Positions 1 through 11,956 of a stretch of DNA of 64,000 bases are shown here, in pieces. The number at the start of each line of letters is the position of its first letter. The first letter of the stretch is position 1. The stretch spans positions 19,400,080 to 19,464,079 of the forward strand of contig OU452205.1 in assembly GCA_911728435.2 (NCBI GenBank), read 5' to 3'. The notes beneath the pieces are model-generated. The model worked only from the letters and a program-made list of their open reading frames with translations. It was not told the origin of the DNA and searched no databases. The stretch is from Apoderus coryli. Taxonomy: Eukaryota; Arthropoda; Insecta; Coleoptera; Attelabidae. The position numbers and the translations under genes were made by a program.

Positions 1-389
1 TATTTAACTAACCATCTGCAGGTGTGTCGGGTCTCAATACGTTTCAGTTTAATTAAGCTATTGCGCGAATAATAAGTACGAGGTGTAGGATAGAGATAAT
101 TTGAAAGACATTCTGGCAGCAAAGCATTGTAAGTTGGTATGTTGTTTAATCGAGTAGATTCCATAAGAATAGCACACAAATCTGTTTTCTTTTCTACTGA
201 CTTTACTTTAATGAAAAATGTGACGATTTGGGAACTATTTTAAAAATGTTTCCCTTCAAAGGAGCCTCACCAAAAGTAGCCTATTCCCGATTCTCAATAT
301 TTAACTGCATGTTAAAACACATGGCATATTTTACACTTGTTTTGATTGTCAGAAATCTGTGCCCAACTTTATCCTGTTTTCGTTCAAGA
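1..389. other. AT-rich flank, no gene seen
   Basis: No open frame, LTR or repeat end is recognised here. The 3' LTR of the neighbouring Gypsy element would be expected in this stretch, but nothing matches the 5' LTR at 4710-4968, so either the element is truncated here or this is host DNA. Confidence 0.5.
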
Positions 390-1899
390 TTAGAGTGAGT
401 AAGGGCTTACACAGTTTATACTTTTTGATAGATTAGATAAATTGTTACCTGATTGTCGTCCCGGCCTGACCACGTCTGACTCTGACCGGCGTCGTCCGGC
501 GTTGTTCTCACCTTCATTATTGTCGCTAGGAGCATCGACAGTCGGCATCGCAGGCCCCCCCTGACTACAAGTTAGATCGGCAGTCGCCGGCACGCTAAGA
601 CGTCGGACATCGTCGGATCTTCGATTACCGATACCCGGGTCGTGCTGATGTGTAATTTCTTCTTGGAAATCTTCGCCTGTCTTCAGCATCTGATTTGCAT
701 GACGTTTCCAAGTGTCTCCTTCTCGATTTTTACATAAATAGACCGTACGACCAATTCTTTTCGATATAATCGCCGGAATCCACTTTCTAGTATTAGTTGT
801 TCTATAATCTCTTACCATAACTCTCTCTCCCACCTCAAATTCTCGTCTTCTGCCACCATAATATTTAACTTGATTTTCCTGCGCTAGCTGGTGGTTCAAT
901 GGTGGTTTATTGTTGGCATCGTCGTTGTTCTCTTTCAACACATCTAATCTCGTTCTCAGCTGTCGTCCCAACAGTAACTTGCTGGGCATCTCTTTCGTAG
1001 AACAGTGAGGCATGATTCTATAGGAAAATAAAAATTCAGATACCAACATATTCAAACTTTTACCTTTATTTTGAGGGTCGGCAAGTCTAGATTTTATGTT
1101 CGTTTTAAAGGTTTTTACGGCGTTTTCAGCGAACCCATTCGAACTTGGGTTCCCTGGAGGTGAAGTAATATGTCTAATAGCATTTCTGTTGAAAAATTGT
1201 TGGATGTTATCAGCTACAAACGATCTACCGTTATCACTCACCACAACCTTCGGCAAACCTCGCAAACATGTCTTTGATTTTTTCTTCCAACAACTGTGAC
1301 GTCATGTCCTTCATTGGGTAAATTTCCATCCATTTGGAGTATGCGTCGACAGCCACTAAGAACATAGTCTTCTCTATTGGCCCAAGGTAGTCCATATGCA
1401 CTCTCTCCCATGGTCTTGAAGGTATTTCCCACGGTGTTAAGTCACATTTGGGCGGATTTGGTCTGTTTTCCAAGCAATGAATACACGACCTGCACATATC
1501 TTCAATTTGTGCATCCATGTCTGGCCAATACATATATGATCTAGCCAATGATTTGGTTTTGACCATGCCAAAATGGTGTGAATGAAGTTCCTGCAATAAT
1601 CCATGTCTCAAGAGCTGCGGAATTACTAAACGATAACCTCGCATTAAAATATTATTTTCAACATGTAATTCTTTTCGTCTATGACCATACGGTAATAAAT
1701 TTTTACTCAAATTGTTCGGCCAAGTCCCTGATTCAACGTATTCTATTATCGAACTTATTTCTTTATCTTTTTCAGAAAACTCTCTAATTTCATCATTATC
1801 AACTGGCCAATTTTCTACTTTAGTTGTAAAATGTAAATATTGTCCTTTTTCTGTTAGTTCGTCTGATATAAAGTTAGTCTTTATATAAATAATCTGCAA
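390..1899 (-). pseudogene. Gypsy integrase (two frames, frameshifted)
   Basis: The right part (1899-1234) holds the H2C2 zinc-binding domain (H106/H109 with C136 to C142 of that frame) and the first catalytic Asp in 'HMDYLG' (D170). The left part (1265-390) continues with 'SDNG' (D11) and 'FAEN' (E47), giving a D-35-E spacing. After the core come a basic region with 'GERVMVRDYR', the usual integrase C-terminal fold, and a charged tail. A single-base-type shift at about 1250-1262 separates the two frames, and another at about 1880 separates integrase from RNase H. Integrase would join the cDNA to host DNA; this copy cannot make the whole protein. Confidence 0.88.
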
Positions 1900-4405
1900 T
1901 TTTATTATCTATACCTTTTATGTACTGAATTTCATATGAAAAACTTGACAAAAATGCCGCCCAGCGTTGTAACCTACTGGCGTACATTTGTGGAATGCCT
2001 TTATGCTCACCAAAAATACTTACAGGCGGTCGATGATCTGTTCTAAGTATAAATCGCTTACCATACAAATATTGGTAAAACTTCGTACATCCATAAATAA
2101 CTGCTAAAGCCTCTTTCTGAATTGTTGGGTATTTTTCTTCGCTTTCCATAAGCGTTCTTGAAGCACAGGCTGTCGGTCGTTCATCGCCGTTTTTCATTCT
2201 ATGCGATATTACTGCCGAAATTCCAGAATTACTTGCATCCGTTGTCAAAATAAGTGGAAGATCTGGGTTGAAGTGCACTAAAACAAGATCCGATGCTATT
2301 ATATTTTTTACCTGTTTAAATGCTCTTTCACATGCTTCTGTCCACTGAAACATATTTTCTATTTTCAAAAGATCGTAAATAGGCATCATAATACTTGCTG
2401 CATTTGGAATAAACTTATTATAATAGTTTACTATTCCCAAAAACTGTCTAACACCTTTAATTGTTGTTGGCCTAGGTGCGTCTGCTATTGCTTTACATTT
2501 ATTTTCGGACTTTCTTAAACCATCAGCTGAAATTTTAAACCCAAGATACTCTACAGATTCCTTAAAAAACTGACACTTTCCAATCATTAGGGTTAAACCA
2601 GCATCCTGTAAAATTTGACAGACCTTCTTAAGGTTCTTAATGTGTTCCTCATCATTAGTTCCAGTTACCAAAATATCATCCAAAAAACAAATAACATAGT
2701 CCATCCCTTTAAATAATGCTTCCATTGATCTCTGAAAAATAAAACTTGCAACCGTTAAACCAAACTGGAGTCTGTTTACCCTGTATAAGCCTCTCAAAGT
2801 GCTCACGGTTGCTATATCTCGTGATTTTGGACATAAAACAAACTGGTTATATGCCGATGCCATATCTAATTTAGAATACTTGCCTCCTTTATGTAGCTTA
2901 GCGAATATTTCCTCTATTCTTGGTAGTGGGTATTGCATATCTTTCAAATATTTATTGACCGTAACGGAGTAGTCTCCACATAACCTTAAACTACCGTCTT
3001 CCTTTTGCACCGGTACAAGCGGTGTTGCCCATTCACTAGTCTCTACAGGCGTAATTATGTCGTTTTCTTCAAGTCTATCCAATTCTTTTTCCATTAAGGC
3101 TCTATATGCTAGTGGAATCGGTCGCGGTTTGCAAAAAACAGGCGTAGCGTCCTCTCTTAAATGGAGTGTTACCTCAGCATGCCGGTACCTACCGATCTTT
3201 TCGCTGAAAACCTCCTTAAATTCTTCGGCCAATACCTCAGCAACTCCAGCCGCCGACACTCCACCGACCATCCAAAATCTCACGTCAAACGTGCTCAGCC
3301 AGTCACGACCTAAAATTGGAATACCAGCATTATTAACTATATAAAATTTAATCGGGGCTTGTTTTTTCTTGTATTTGACATTTAAATTAATAAAACCTTC
3401 TGGTTTAAAAACAGCATTGTTATATGATTTTAAAATTATGTCATCCTGTTTAATATCATAGTGCGAAAAATATTTATCAAAAATATTTCTAGTCAGTGCT
3501 GACACTGACGCCCCTGAGTCGATTTGACATTGTATTTGATACTTGTCAATATTTAATTTGACTAAGAAATCGTCCTCGGTAACCTTCCCGTCATTATATT
3601 TACTATTTCCTATACATACATCATTATTTACATTCACATTTAAAATTTCATTAAAACATTTTGAACTATTCCTATATACTCGTACATTAAAATTATTTGA
3701 GTCTACAGTAGCATTAACTGTCCAAAGATTTTGAGCAACGTCCGTGTTTACATTAATACTGTCTTCTAAAAAATTAAATTGTGTGTTCCTTTTACAAACC
3801 TTAGCAAGGTGTCCCTTTTGTTTACATTTGGCACATTTAAAATCAGAATAAATACACTCACCGAAATGGTTTTTACCACAAATTTGACATTGTCGATTTG
3901 TTTTTCTGTCATTTCTACCTCCATCTTGGTTCATTTTTTTCTGGAATTTGCTTTGGTATCGTGGTGTCTCACCATTGGTTGAATGTTGACCAGCCCAAAA
4001 TCTTGGTTTTCCATTGGTTCCCGCTTTTGCAATTCGTTCTGTCCTCTGATTGGTTGATTGACCATGGTGTGATCTTTGATTTTGCTGTCTGCGCACAAAA
4101 TTCACATCCCCCGTTCCCGTCTGAAGCACATTTTCCTTTTTTCTAGCTATTTCCAGCAGATTTGATAATTCCGAGTTTTCACTTTCCTCACATAGACGAT
4201 CGAAAACTGGCCCACCACATAAACCGGTAACAAATTTTTCACGTAAAAATGTTTTTAAACTGGCACCAAATTTGCAATCAATCGCTAATTTGCACACACG
4301 TGCATACCATTCTGTTGTCGCCTCCATTTTTTCTTGCTTGGCCTCATGAAATTTTCGCCTTTCTCGCCATACAATTGGTATTTTTCCATAGTATTGTTTT
4401 AACAA
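1874..4405 (-). pseudogene. Gypsy gag C-part, protease, RT and RNase H
   Basis: One 843-codon open stretch. A two-part zinc knuckle lies at about residues 173-204 (CQIC, then 'CAKCKQKGHLAKVC'); the protease 'DSGA' is at about 296; RT follows with 'LDMASAYNQ' (~513), 'FGL' (~548) and 'FLDD' (~574, a YxDD variant); RNase H has 'TTDAS' (~722) and 'TDHRP' (~789). This is a Ty3/Gypsy fused gag-pol. The first Met shown is internal: the true gag start is at 4634, beyond a frameshift at 4461-4470. RT and RNase H would copy genomic RNA into cDNA in cytoplasmic particles. The domains look catalytically complete, yet the product would lack the gag N-terminus. Confidence 0.92.
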
Positions 4406-4461
4406 ATCATCGAGAAATTGAAATGTTTTGGTGTTTGGCGCGTCTGGGAAGCATAAATCTC

Positions 4462-4634
4462 TAATTACTTAATAAATATGTTGTCGTCCCCACAAGGCTC
4501 AACAGGTGTGAAACTCGTTGTTCTTCATCAATTTTATTAGCTTTGAAATATTCTAACAATTGCTCACTATAAATTGTCCAATCGTCCTTCCCGGGGCAAA
4601 ATTCACTAAAGTGACCCAATACATTGGTCGCCAT
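4462..4634 (-). pseudogene. Gypsy gag N-terminus, cut by frameshift
   Basis: ATG at 4634 opens a frame starting MATNVLGHF, followed by a stretch typical of Mag-type gag N-termini. It reaches an in-frame TAG at about 4463. Shifting by one base at 4461-4470 reconnects it to the downstream gag-pol frame ('IRDLCFPD'), so a one-base insertion probably broke the gene. Confidence 0.75.
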
Positions 4635-4695
4635 TTTAACTTCGCGTACAGCACTTTTTCTTAATAATTTTTATTGAAATTATTTTATATTTTTA

Positions 4696-4707
4696 TCCTA
4701 GTCGCCA
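4696..4707 (-). other. Primer-binding site of Gypsy element
   Basis: On the minus strand, two bases after the LTR end, the sequence reads TGGCGACTAGGA. It begins with the TGG complement of a tRNA CCA end, as required for minus-strand priming. I do not assign the tRNA. Confidence 0.75.
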
Positions 4708-4709
4708 CT

Positions 4710-4968
4710 TGTTATGTTTGAGGTTAGTCGAGTGGTAATAAATTAACGCTCAAAACAAGAAATACATTTATTATGGATAACAGCTGAATATATTATGTCA
4801 CAATTAATATTCTGTATTATATTTACAGTAAAGCTATACATGAATCGTACGTGCGTGCTTGAGCTTGGCTAACTGTAGACTGCCGGCCGTAGTGCCAATG
4901 CTTCGTCGGCTAGTCTTCGTATTATGATCGGGCGTGTTCGTCCTGTCATGCAATGTTGCGACATTACA
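4710..4968 (-). repeat. 5' LTR of Gypsy element (259 bp)
   Basis: In element orientation it starts TGTAATGTCGC and ends ACATAACA, so it has TG...CA termini, and a primer-binding site follows two bases later. There is no second copy in the window for comparison, so the right boundary rests on the TG rule. Confidence 0.7.
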
Positions 4969-5422
4969 CTTAAATAACCTAATAACTTAAAAGAACTATA
5001 TTTATTTTCACTATATTTATTTCCACTATTTATATTTCACAACACTGTTCTTAATTATTGACTTCATTTCTGAGTGTCTGTTCCTCTTCCACCGTGGCCT
5101 TATATATTATGATTTGTTTCTTTCTCGAAAATAGGCATTTGTTCTACAACATACTGACGCGCGTACGTTTATTCCGTATCGGTACGGAGAGCGAGGCACA
5201 TTCTACCAAATTAACACAGCGCTGCCCCGGACGAGGTACAGCATACTAAATCTGTACAGAGGCGCCTACCGTTAGTTTGTCTCGCGATCGTTCATCATTG
5301 CTGACTTTTCTTAGCATTTTGTTTGTTTATTATTATTTTTGTTATAAAGTTCACTGTACTTAAAAATAATTAATTTAAACACACTACGTCGGTAGGTACT
5401 CATATTTGTTTATTCTATATTA
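4969..5422. other. Flanking DNA, no gene seen
   Basis: No recognisable coding or repeat structure between the Gypsy 5' LTR and the next transposon. It contains a moderately GC-rich patch at about 5155-5290. Confidence 0.4.
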
Positions 5423-5424
5423 TA

Positions 5425-7079
5425 CAGGGTGTCTCTAAAAGGTCTGTACAAAATCATACCACAGATTTGTGGGATCAAACTAAGCCGAATAAACGTAACT
5501 TACCTCAGTCAAAAATTGATGCGTTTCAGAAATACAGGGTGATAAAGTTAAAAAATAAAATTTGAAAATATTTAATATTATGGACATTTTTCAACGAATT
5601 ACCTTAAAAAGTGATACACGAGGGTTTTTTGGAGTGCTAACTCCGAATATGGACCCTATTTCACTGTGGTCGTTAGAGGGTGGCACTCCACACTGCAATT
5701 GTGATCCAATCAATTAACCGTAACTTTTTCTTTTTCCTCAGTGTATAATTTTTTCCTTTTTTTATTAACCAAATAATGCACTGTACATTTCCAAGCAAAA
5801 CCTCTATCTACCTACCACTCTCTTGTTGAAATTCACTAGAGGAAGTCGATTTCGAGATATTTCGGTGTCTTGTGTCGCACTGGAATATTTGAATTATTTT
5901 GAACAATAAAAATTTGTTATTGCCTCTTATTGTCAAATATTTTTAAGGTTCGGTCTCCTTGGTGCGTCTAGTCGCTGGGCCTGTCAAGCATATTTTTTTG
6001 TCAAACAGTCCAAAAAATTTACATTTTCCATCGGAAATTGATGAATTTGTCATAGTTCATGTAGGTATCAATTTTTTATTATCAGGTATTCAAAACCAGA
6101 GTATACAATCGTTTTTAAGGATGCCCATAAAATATAATCCAACAGAGTTATATCCGGTGAGCGTGGCGGCCAGTTTAGAGGAACCTCATTGCCTCTACCA
6201 ATTCATCTGTTTGGATACTGTTCATGTAAATAATTTCGAAGATTTAAAGTAAAATGTGCTGAAGGGTGGAGCACCGTCATGCACAAACCCCATGTCCTGC
6301 CGGAGTTGTAATGGCAAACCTGGAAACGTATTTTGTAAATGTTCCAAATAATCAACACCATTTAGTCTTGGCGGTAAAACAACAGAGCCGATAATAAAAT
6401 TGTCAATTATTCCTGCACATACGTAAACCCTAAACTCATGTTGATAATGAGTTTTTTTTTTGTAAGGGTCTTTTCGACATTAGTCCCCGATTGTGAAAAA
6501 ATTTGATAATGAGTTACTTTGGTGGCATTTGATTTTCTAAAATTAAATTTTTATTCAATGAAGAAACAAAAAAGTTTGATACTAATAAGCAACTATATTT
6601 CATTCTTAATGCAATAACAAATTATTATTGTTCAAAATAATTAAAATATTCTAGTGCATCACCAAACACTAAAAAGCCCAATATCTCGAAATCGACTTAC
6701 TCTAGCGAATTTCAACAAGAGTACCTTTGTGGCTTGGAAATGCGCAGTACATTATTTCGTGAACAAAAAAAGTAAAAGATTACACTGAGGAAAAAGATAC
6801 GGGTATTTTATTGGATCACCATTGCTGTGTGCACCAAGCTCTAACGACCACATTGTAATGGTGTCCATATTCGGGTTTAGCACTTCTTAAAATTTGTTAA
6901 GATAATTCGTTGAAAAATGTCCATAATATCAAATATATTAAGTTTTTATTTTTCAACTTTATCACCCTGTATTTCCGAAACACAGCAATTTTGGACTAAG
7001 GTAAGTTACTTTTATTCGGCTTATTTTGACCCCACAAATCTATGGTATGATTTTGTACAGACCTTTTAGAGACACTCTG
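5425..7079 (-). mobile_element. Degenerate Tc1/mariner-superfamily element
   Basis: It is bounded by TA (5423-5424 and 7080-7081). The ends start CAGGGTGTCTCTAAAAGG and read inwards as an inverted repeat of roughly 500 bp (5425-5935 against 6590-7079) with many mismatches. Between them lie remnants of an IS630/Tc1/mariner transposase on the minus strand. The divergence of the ends and the broken gene mark an old copy. Confidence 0.82.
5980..6450 (-). pseudogene. IS630/Tc1/mariner transposase remnant
   Basis: Reading leftwards in shifting frames I recognise the family landmarks in order: a 'VYVCAGII'-like strand (INVWxGI), 'VLPPRLNG', 'FVHDGAPP' with the second catalytic Asp, 'WIGRG', and 'WPPRSPDITLLDYILWASLK' with the third catalytic Asp. 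Stops and frame changes separate the pieces, and the N-terminal DNA-binding part and first Asp are not seen. The open frame on the opposite strand here (5959-6252) is a shadow. Confidence 0.75.
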
Positions 7080-7081
7080 TA

Positions 7082-7439
7082 TATCCATATCTTACAATGG
7101 TTCAACCAATTCTGATTTTTACCAAAATGTTTTATAAAATTATTTATTTAGGAGTTGCAAATTAATTACAATTTAATAGCAAAATATATTTAGTGTTTAT
7201 ATTGCAAAATTTTGACTATAAAATAATAAAATATATAGGGTGTGACAAGTTTATACATTTAAAATAAAAGTAATTAAATTTATCTTTACACCTCCCCCGA
7301 AAAAGAGAAAAAAAAAAGAATAGTTATATAGATATATAAACTTATTATATAAATATATATATTTTTTTTACCCAAATATCTTAAACTAACGTAATGTACA
7401 TATTTAAAGAACTTTATTCATAATATATCTTAGCTCTAT
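7082..7439. other. AT-rich spacer, no gene seen
   Basis: Very AT-rich, with a short A/T-only ladder around 7320-7370. No coding or repeat structure that I can support. Confidence 0.4.
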
Positions 7440-8035
7440 TTTGAAATTAATACTGTAAGTAGTCAACCATATGTGCTTATTAAAAATATATGTCAGAATC
7501 ACTTACACTCCGTCAGAGCCGTACTATTTATTTTTTTCCCCCGCCAGCCACATTTAACTGCTGGCCTCATATCTAAAGACTGGCAAAGCGTGCATTCTTG
7601 AAATTAATACTCTAAGTAGTCAACCATATGTCCTTATTAAAAATATATGTCACAAACACTAACACTCCGTCAGAGCCGTACTATTTATTTTTTTCCCCCA
7701 CCAGCCACATTTAACTGCTGGCCTCATATCTAAAAACTGGGAAAGCGTGAATTCTTGAAATTAATACTCTAAGTAGTCAACCATATGTCATTATTAAAAA
7801 GATATGTCAGAATCACGAACACTCCGTCAGAGCCGTACTATATATTTTTTTCTCCCGCCAGCAACATTTAACTGCTGGCCTCATATCTAAAAACTGGCAA
7901 AGCGTGCATTCTTGAAATTAATACTCTAAGTAGTCAACCATATAAAATATATGTCAGAATCACTAACACTCCGTCAGAGCCGTACTATATATTTTTTTTC
8001 CGGTCAGCAACGTTTAACTGCTGGCCTCATATATG
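7440..8035 (+). repeat. Tandem 157-bp repeat, left array (4 copies)
   Basis: The landmark CAACCATATG recurs at about 7464, 7621, 7778 and 7935, a period of 157 bp. Each unit contains CCGTCAGAGCCGTACTAT, a T/C-rich tract, ACTGCTGGCCTCATAT and CTGGCAAAGCGTG. The last unit is slightly shortened. The same unit reappears in the opposite orientation at 9415-12046. Confidence 0.92.
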
Positions 8036-9249
8036 GTCGTTTGCGTAAACCAATTTAGAGTATATATAAGTATATAATAAATATTCCATTACTATTCAAA
8101 AACGTAAATGGCTTTCAAAGGAATTGCAAAAATTTTGAGAAAAAGTAATTTACTTTTGTTAAAACGGTATTACACAGAGATATTAAAAAAATAAAAACAA
8201 CTCTTTTTTCAGTGCTTCTAGCAAACTATTTTGCAGGAGTGGATATAGTTCCAGTCTGTTCGTTCGCCTATTTTCTGATAATAATTATATAGAGCTTGTT
8301 AAGTTTAAACAATAAAGAAGCAAATCTTGAAGTCTGAGTGAAAGAAAGTCTTGATTATTTATTAAAAATATATCAATCACCAATTAAGTAAAGCTGGCAA
8401 CATTATTTGTAAACCGAAATTGTTAAAACTTGGTTTACTCAATTGTCGAAGTAGAGCTTTCCCTGTAGTTAAAAAGTATGAAGTACCTAAAGATATTAAT
8501 TTAATAATCTGATTGAGTTTTTTTAACACATTTTAGTGCTAAAAATGTAATTCAAATAAACTTCTTTGAATTGATGATTTATAACATCAGCAAATATTCC
8601 GCATATTTGAATAAATTCGAACGGTACATTTTTAGTGCAAAATTATATTTTTATGTTATTGAAATAGTCGATTTTCTTACGAGGAGTTTTATTTTTAAGG
8701 ATGAATAAATTAAGTCTGCTCCACAAACGAATATCATATATTGTTCAAATCAATAAGCATTTAACCATACATGTTTCGAGAAACTAATTCTCATCTTCAG
8801 CGGTATGTAATGGGAATTACAGACAGTTATATCTAACGATTCTACAACCAAATGTATATCACGACTCAGATAAATTATAAGATAATATTAAATTACTCAC
8901 CATTTGTGAAAAAAGTTATTGTTATAATTGAGTAACTATTAGAATTCTTAAACTGTGATATAAAATAAAAATAAACTGGAAATTAAAAGCAATTCTATGG
9001 TTTTTTTTTTCGATTATGACTACATAATTTCGCATGTGATGTATATAGTTTTTTTACGTTTTTTTCTCATATTCTTCAAGTTATGATCAATAAACTTTAA
9101 TTATTAATCAAAGAGACATCCCTGTTAAATTTTTTTTGAAATGCATTAAATATAAAACAAAATAGTGATTGAAATTGTTTGTGATAAATCTTAGATTTTA
9201 GTATGTAGGTGGATATGAAAACAATTAAAAAAAATATATTTATAATTAA
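8036..9249. other. Spacer between inverted 157-bp arrays
   Basis: AT-rich. Contains the motif CATGTTTCGAGAAACTAAT followed by CTCATCTTCAGCGG at about 8768-8802, a kind of sequence often found at insect Penelope-like or related element ends (recollection, not proven). No intact gene. Confidence 0.45.
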
Positions 9250-9380
9250 CTATGGGATTAGAGAAGGTAGAGGCACTCTTAATTTCTTCAGTATTTTCGG
9301 TTAAAGCACGATTTATAATTTTTAGGTGTTCATTAATACGTATTTTAAATGATCTTCCTGTTTGACCAAAGAAATATTTT
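9250..9380 (-). pseudogene. Penelope-like element endonuclease fragment
   Basis: Minus-strand translation gives 'YFFGQTGRSFKIRINEHLK', then about 20 further matching residues. This matches the GIY-YIG endonuclease core of Penelope-like retroelements, where 'YVGQTGRSFxxRxxEH' is typical. The reverse transcriptase is not found, so only the C-terminal end remains. It lies between the inverted 157-bp arrays and points leftwards. Confidence 0.65.
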
Positions 9381-9869
9381 TATTTTCATGGCGGTCTAAA
9401 ACATATATGTTTAATAACTACATATGGTTGACTACTTTAAGCATTAATTTCAAGAATGCACGCTTTGCCATTTTTTATATATGAGGCCAGCAGTTAAAAG
9501 TTGCATCCGAAAAAAAATATATATAGTACGGCTCTGACGGAGTGTTTGTGATTCTGACATATATTTTTAATAAGCAGATATGGTTGACTACTTACTGTAT
9601 TAATTTCAAGAATGCACGCTTTGCCAGATGAGGCCAGCCGTTAAAAGTTGCACCCGAAAGAAAAAAATATATAGTACGGCTCTGACGGAATGTTAGTGAT
9701 TCTGGCATATATTTTTAATAACGACATATGGTTGACTACTTACAGTATTACTTTCAAGAATGCACGCTTCGTCAGATTTTAGATATGAGGCCAGCATCAG
9801 TTAAAAGTTGCATCCCAAAAAAAAAATTATATAGGACGGTTTTGACGGAGTGTTAGTGATTCTGACATA

Positions 9870-11956
9870 CAGGGTGGTCCAACGAAAAGTTTGCACCTAG
9901 CTTTTCTCTTTTTTTTGTAGTCGAATGCGAAAATGCTTGGACACGTCGATTTTGCTTTTGAGGGGGACACATTTTAAACATATTTTTCGATCTGCGCCTT
10001 TAACCCCCTAGCGGGGGTGAGTAACAACCCTAAAATTTTAAATGGAAAGAGGGGTCTAATGACATATCATTTGAAAGGACACAAAATTGTCTTTCTAATG
10101 ATACCCTATTTGTCGAATTTTACTAAAACAGTTAATACGAAAACGACTTTAAAGACATTAAGCCGATAATTTTGGTATTAATGAGAAATACAAATAAGTT
10201 TTAATTATTGCGAGTGAAAACACCTGCAATCGTTAGTACATTCCAATGTTTGTTAGTTTTAACATTGCTTTGTAAAAAAAGTAAACAAGCTGTTAAATTG
10301 ATTTATTAAAACGTTACATTAACAAATGTTGAAAATGTGACCCATTTGATTCCATACAATAATACAGATTTTGTTCAAATCTATTTCTAACATTTTGTAG
10401 CATATCAGGTGTTATGTTTCTGCACTCTTCTGTAATGCGTTGGCGAAGATCTTCTATGGACTCGGGCTTCGTGGCAAAACATTTATTTTTTAAGTGCCCC
10501 CAAAGAAAAAAGTCTAAAGGCGATAAATCCGGTGACCTGGCAGGCCATTCAATTGGGCCCCTCCTTCCAATCCACCGTCCAGGGAACCGGTCATCTAAGA
10601 ACTGTCTTACAGGAGCCACATAGTGCGGAGGTGCTCCATCTTGCTGGAAATAAAGCCGATCAGCAGTATGATTTTGGTCATCTTCTATTATTTGTGTTAT
10701 TAAAGGATCAATTGTGTCTTCAAGCATGTTTAGGTACACTTCACCAGTTAAATTTCCAGGAATAAAAAGTTGTCCTATAATATGATTTCCTAATATGCCA
10801 CACCAGACGTTTATTTTTTGAGGATACTGGGTATGAACCTCACGGAATAAATGTGGGTTACTGTCATCCCAGTAACGGCAATTGTGCCTATTTACAGCTC
10901 CATTCAAATAAAATGTGCATTCGTCGGAAAAACAAATGTTAAATAATAATTGCGGATCTTCAATTAAACGCTGGCTCATTGCTTCACAAAATTGCAGCCT
11001 TCTATCAGGATCATCCTCATTTAGTTCCTGTACTAATTTGATTTTGTACGGATGAAATTTGTACGCTTTTAAAATTCGTATTATGGACGAACGGGAGACA
11101 CCTGAGGCTTCAGCTAGTTGACGGGTACTTTGACTATGATCCATTTTAACATGCCCTAAAACAGCGACTTCCACAGCTTCATTTCTGATCGGTTTCTGCG
11201 GCTGGTGTTTTACATTACAGACAGATCCGGTATCTACAAACTTTTTAACTAACTTGCCAACGTACACATCATTCACATTTTTATCGGGATGTCTCTCATT
11301 AAATAAGCGAGCCGTAAGTCTAGCACTACTATTATTTTGAAAATAAAGTTTAACAATTTCAACTCGTTCTAGAATGGAATAAATCATTTTGTACGGTAAA
11401 AGTAAAATAACTTGAGAAGCAACCAAACTGAATCAATGAAAAGACTAAAATAAACGGTGTAAATTCTTTTCCTACACGTATCTGCAGTTTTTATTTCAAC
11501 AAAAAACGCAAACGATTAGTGAGGAATTTAGTTCTGATAAATAAGATAGTGTTTTTGAAATCCCGTTTTTCTTCAAAGTAAATAATTTAGAAATGATTGT
11601 AGTTGTTTTCAGTCGTAATAATTAAAACTTATTTGTATTTCTCATTAATACCAAAATTATCGGCTTAATGTCTTTAAAGTCGTTTTCGTATTAACTGTTT
11701 TAGTAAAATTCGACAAATAGGGTATCATTAGAAAGACAATTTTGTGTCCTTTCAAATGATATGTCATTAGACCCCTCTTTCCATTTAAAATTTTAGGGTT
11801 GTTACTCACCCCCGCTAGGGGGTTAAAGGCGCAGATCGAAAAATATGTTTAAAATGTGTCCCCCTCAAAAGCAAAATCGACGTGTCCGAGCATTTTCGCA
11901 TTCGACTACAAAAAAAAGAGAAAAGCTAGGTGCAAACTTTTCGTTGGACCACCCTG
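9870..11956 (-). mobile_element. Intact DD41D-type Tc1/mariner transposon
   Basis: Length 2087 bp. Terminal inverted repeats of about 335 bp (9870-10204 and 11622-11956) start CAGGGTGGTCCAACGAAAAG and are almost identical; one mismatch stands out at 'cttggacacg/cgtgtccgag'. TA flanks both ends (9868-9869, 11957-11958), and removing the element restores a continuous 157-bp repeat unit. One full-length transposase frame lies inside. The near-identical long ends and open gene point to recent arrival. Confidence 0.93.
10314..11426 (-). CDS. IS630/Tc1/mariner transposase, DD41D spacing
   Basis: 370 codons, uninterrupted. The N-terminus (~20-130) is a helix-turn-helix DNA-binding region; the DDE core has D168 in 'FSDECTF', D263 in 'QQDGAPPHY' and D305 in 'SPDLSPLDFFLWG'. 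The interval D263 to D305 is 41 residues, which separates it from mariner (34D) and Tc1 (34E). Met14 is the likelier start, because family proteins usually begin shortly before 'ERVEIVKLYF'. The enzyme would cut and paste the element at TA sites in the nucleus. All three catalytic acids are present, so it may be active. It is the only gene of its element and is centred between the long inverted ends. Confidence 0.93.
   Translation of the reverse strand: MVASQVILLLPYKMIYSILERVEIVKLYFQNNSSARLTARLFNERHPDKNVNDVYVGKLVKKFVDTGSVCNVKHQPQKPIRNEAVEVAVLGHVKMDHSQSTRQLAEASGVSRSSIIRILKAYKFHPYKIKLVQELNEDDPDRRLQFCEAMSQRLIEDPQLLFNICFSDECTFYLNGAVNRHNCRYWDDSNPHLFREVHTQYPQKINVWCGILGNHIIGQLFIPGNLTGEVYLNMLEDTIDPLITQIIEDDQNHTADRLYFQQDGAPPHYVAPVRQFLDDRFPGRWIGRRGPIEWPARSPDLSPLDFFLWGHLKNKCFATKPESIEDLRQRITEECRNITPDMLQNVRNRFEQNLYYCMESNGSHFQHLLM

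Larger units (their letters stand above)
390..4968 (-). mobile_element. Gypsy (Mag-like) LTR retrotransposon, 3'-truncated
   Basis: Reading leftwards the order is 5' LTR (4968-4710), primer-binding site, gag, protease, RT, RNase H, integrase: the Ty3/Gypsy order. All enzyme signature residues are present, but gag, the RNase H/integrase junction and the integrase core each carry a frame break, and no 3' LTR is visible at the left. The gag start and linker resemble the K02A2.6/Mag-type polyproteins common in insects (family knowledge). It is dead as an autonomous element, though it decayed recently because most frames are still long. Confidence 0.9.

Noticed and set aside
5959..6252. 97-codon plus-strand frame
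   Set aside because: It is antisense to recognisable transposase remnants on the minus strand.
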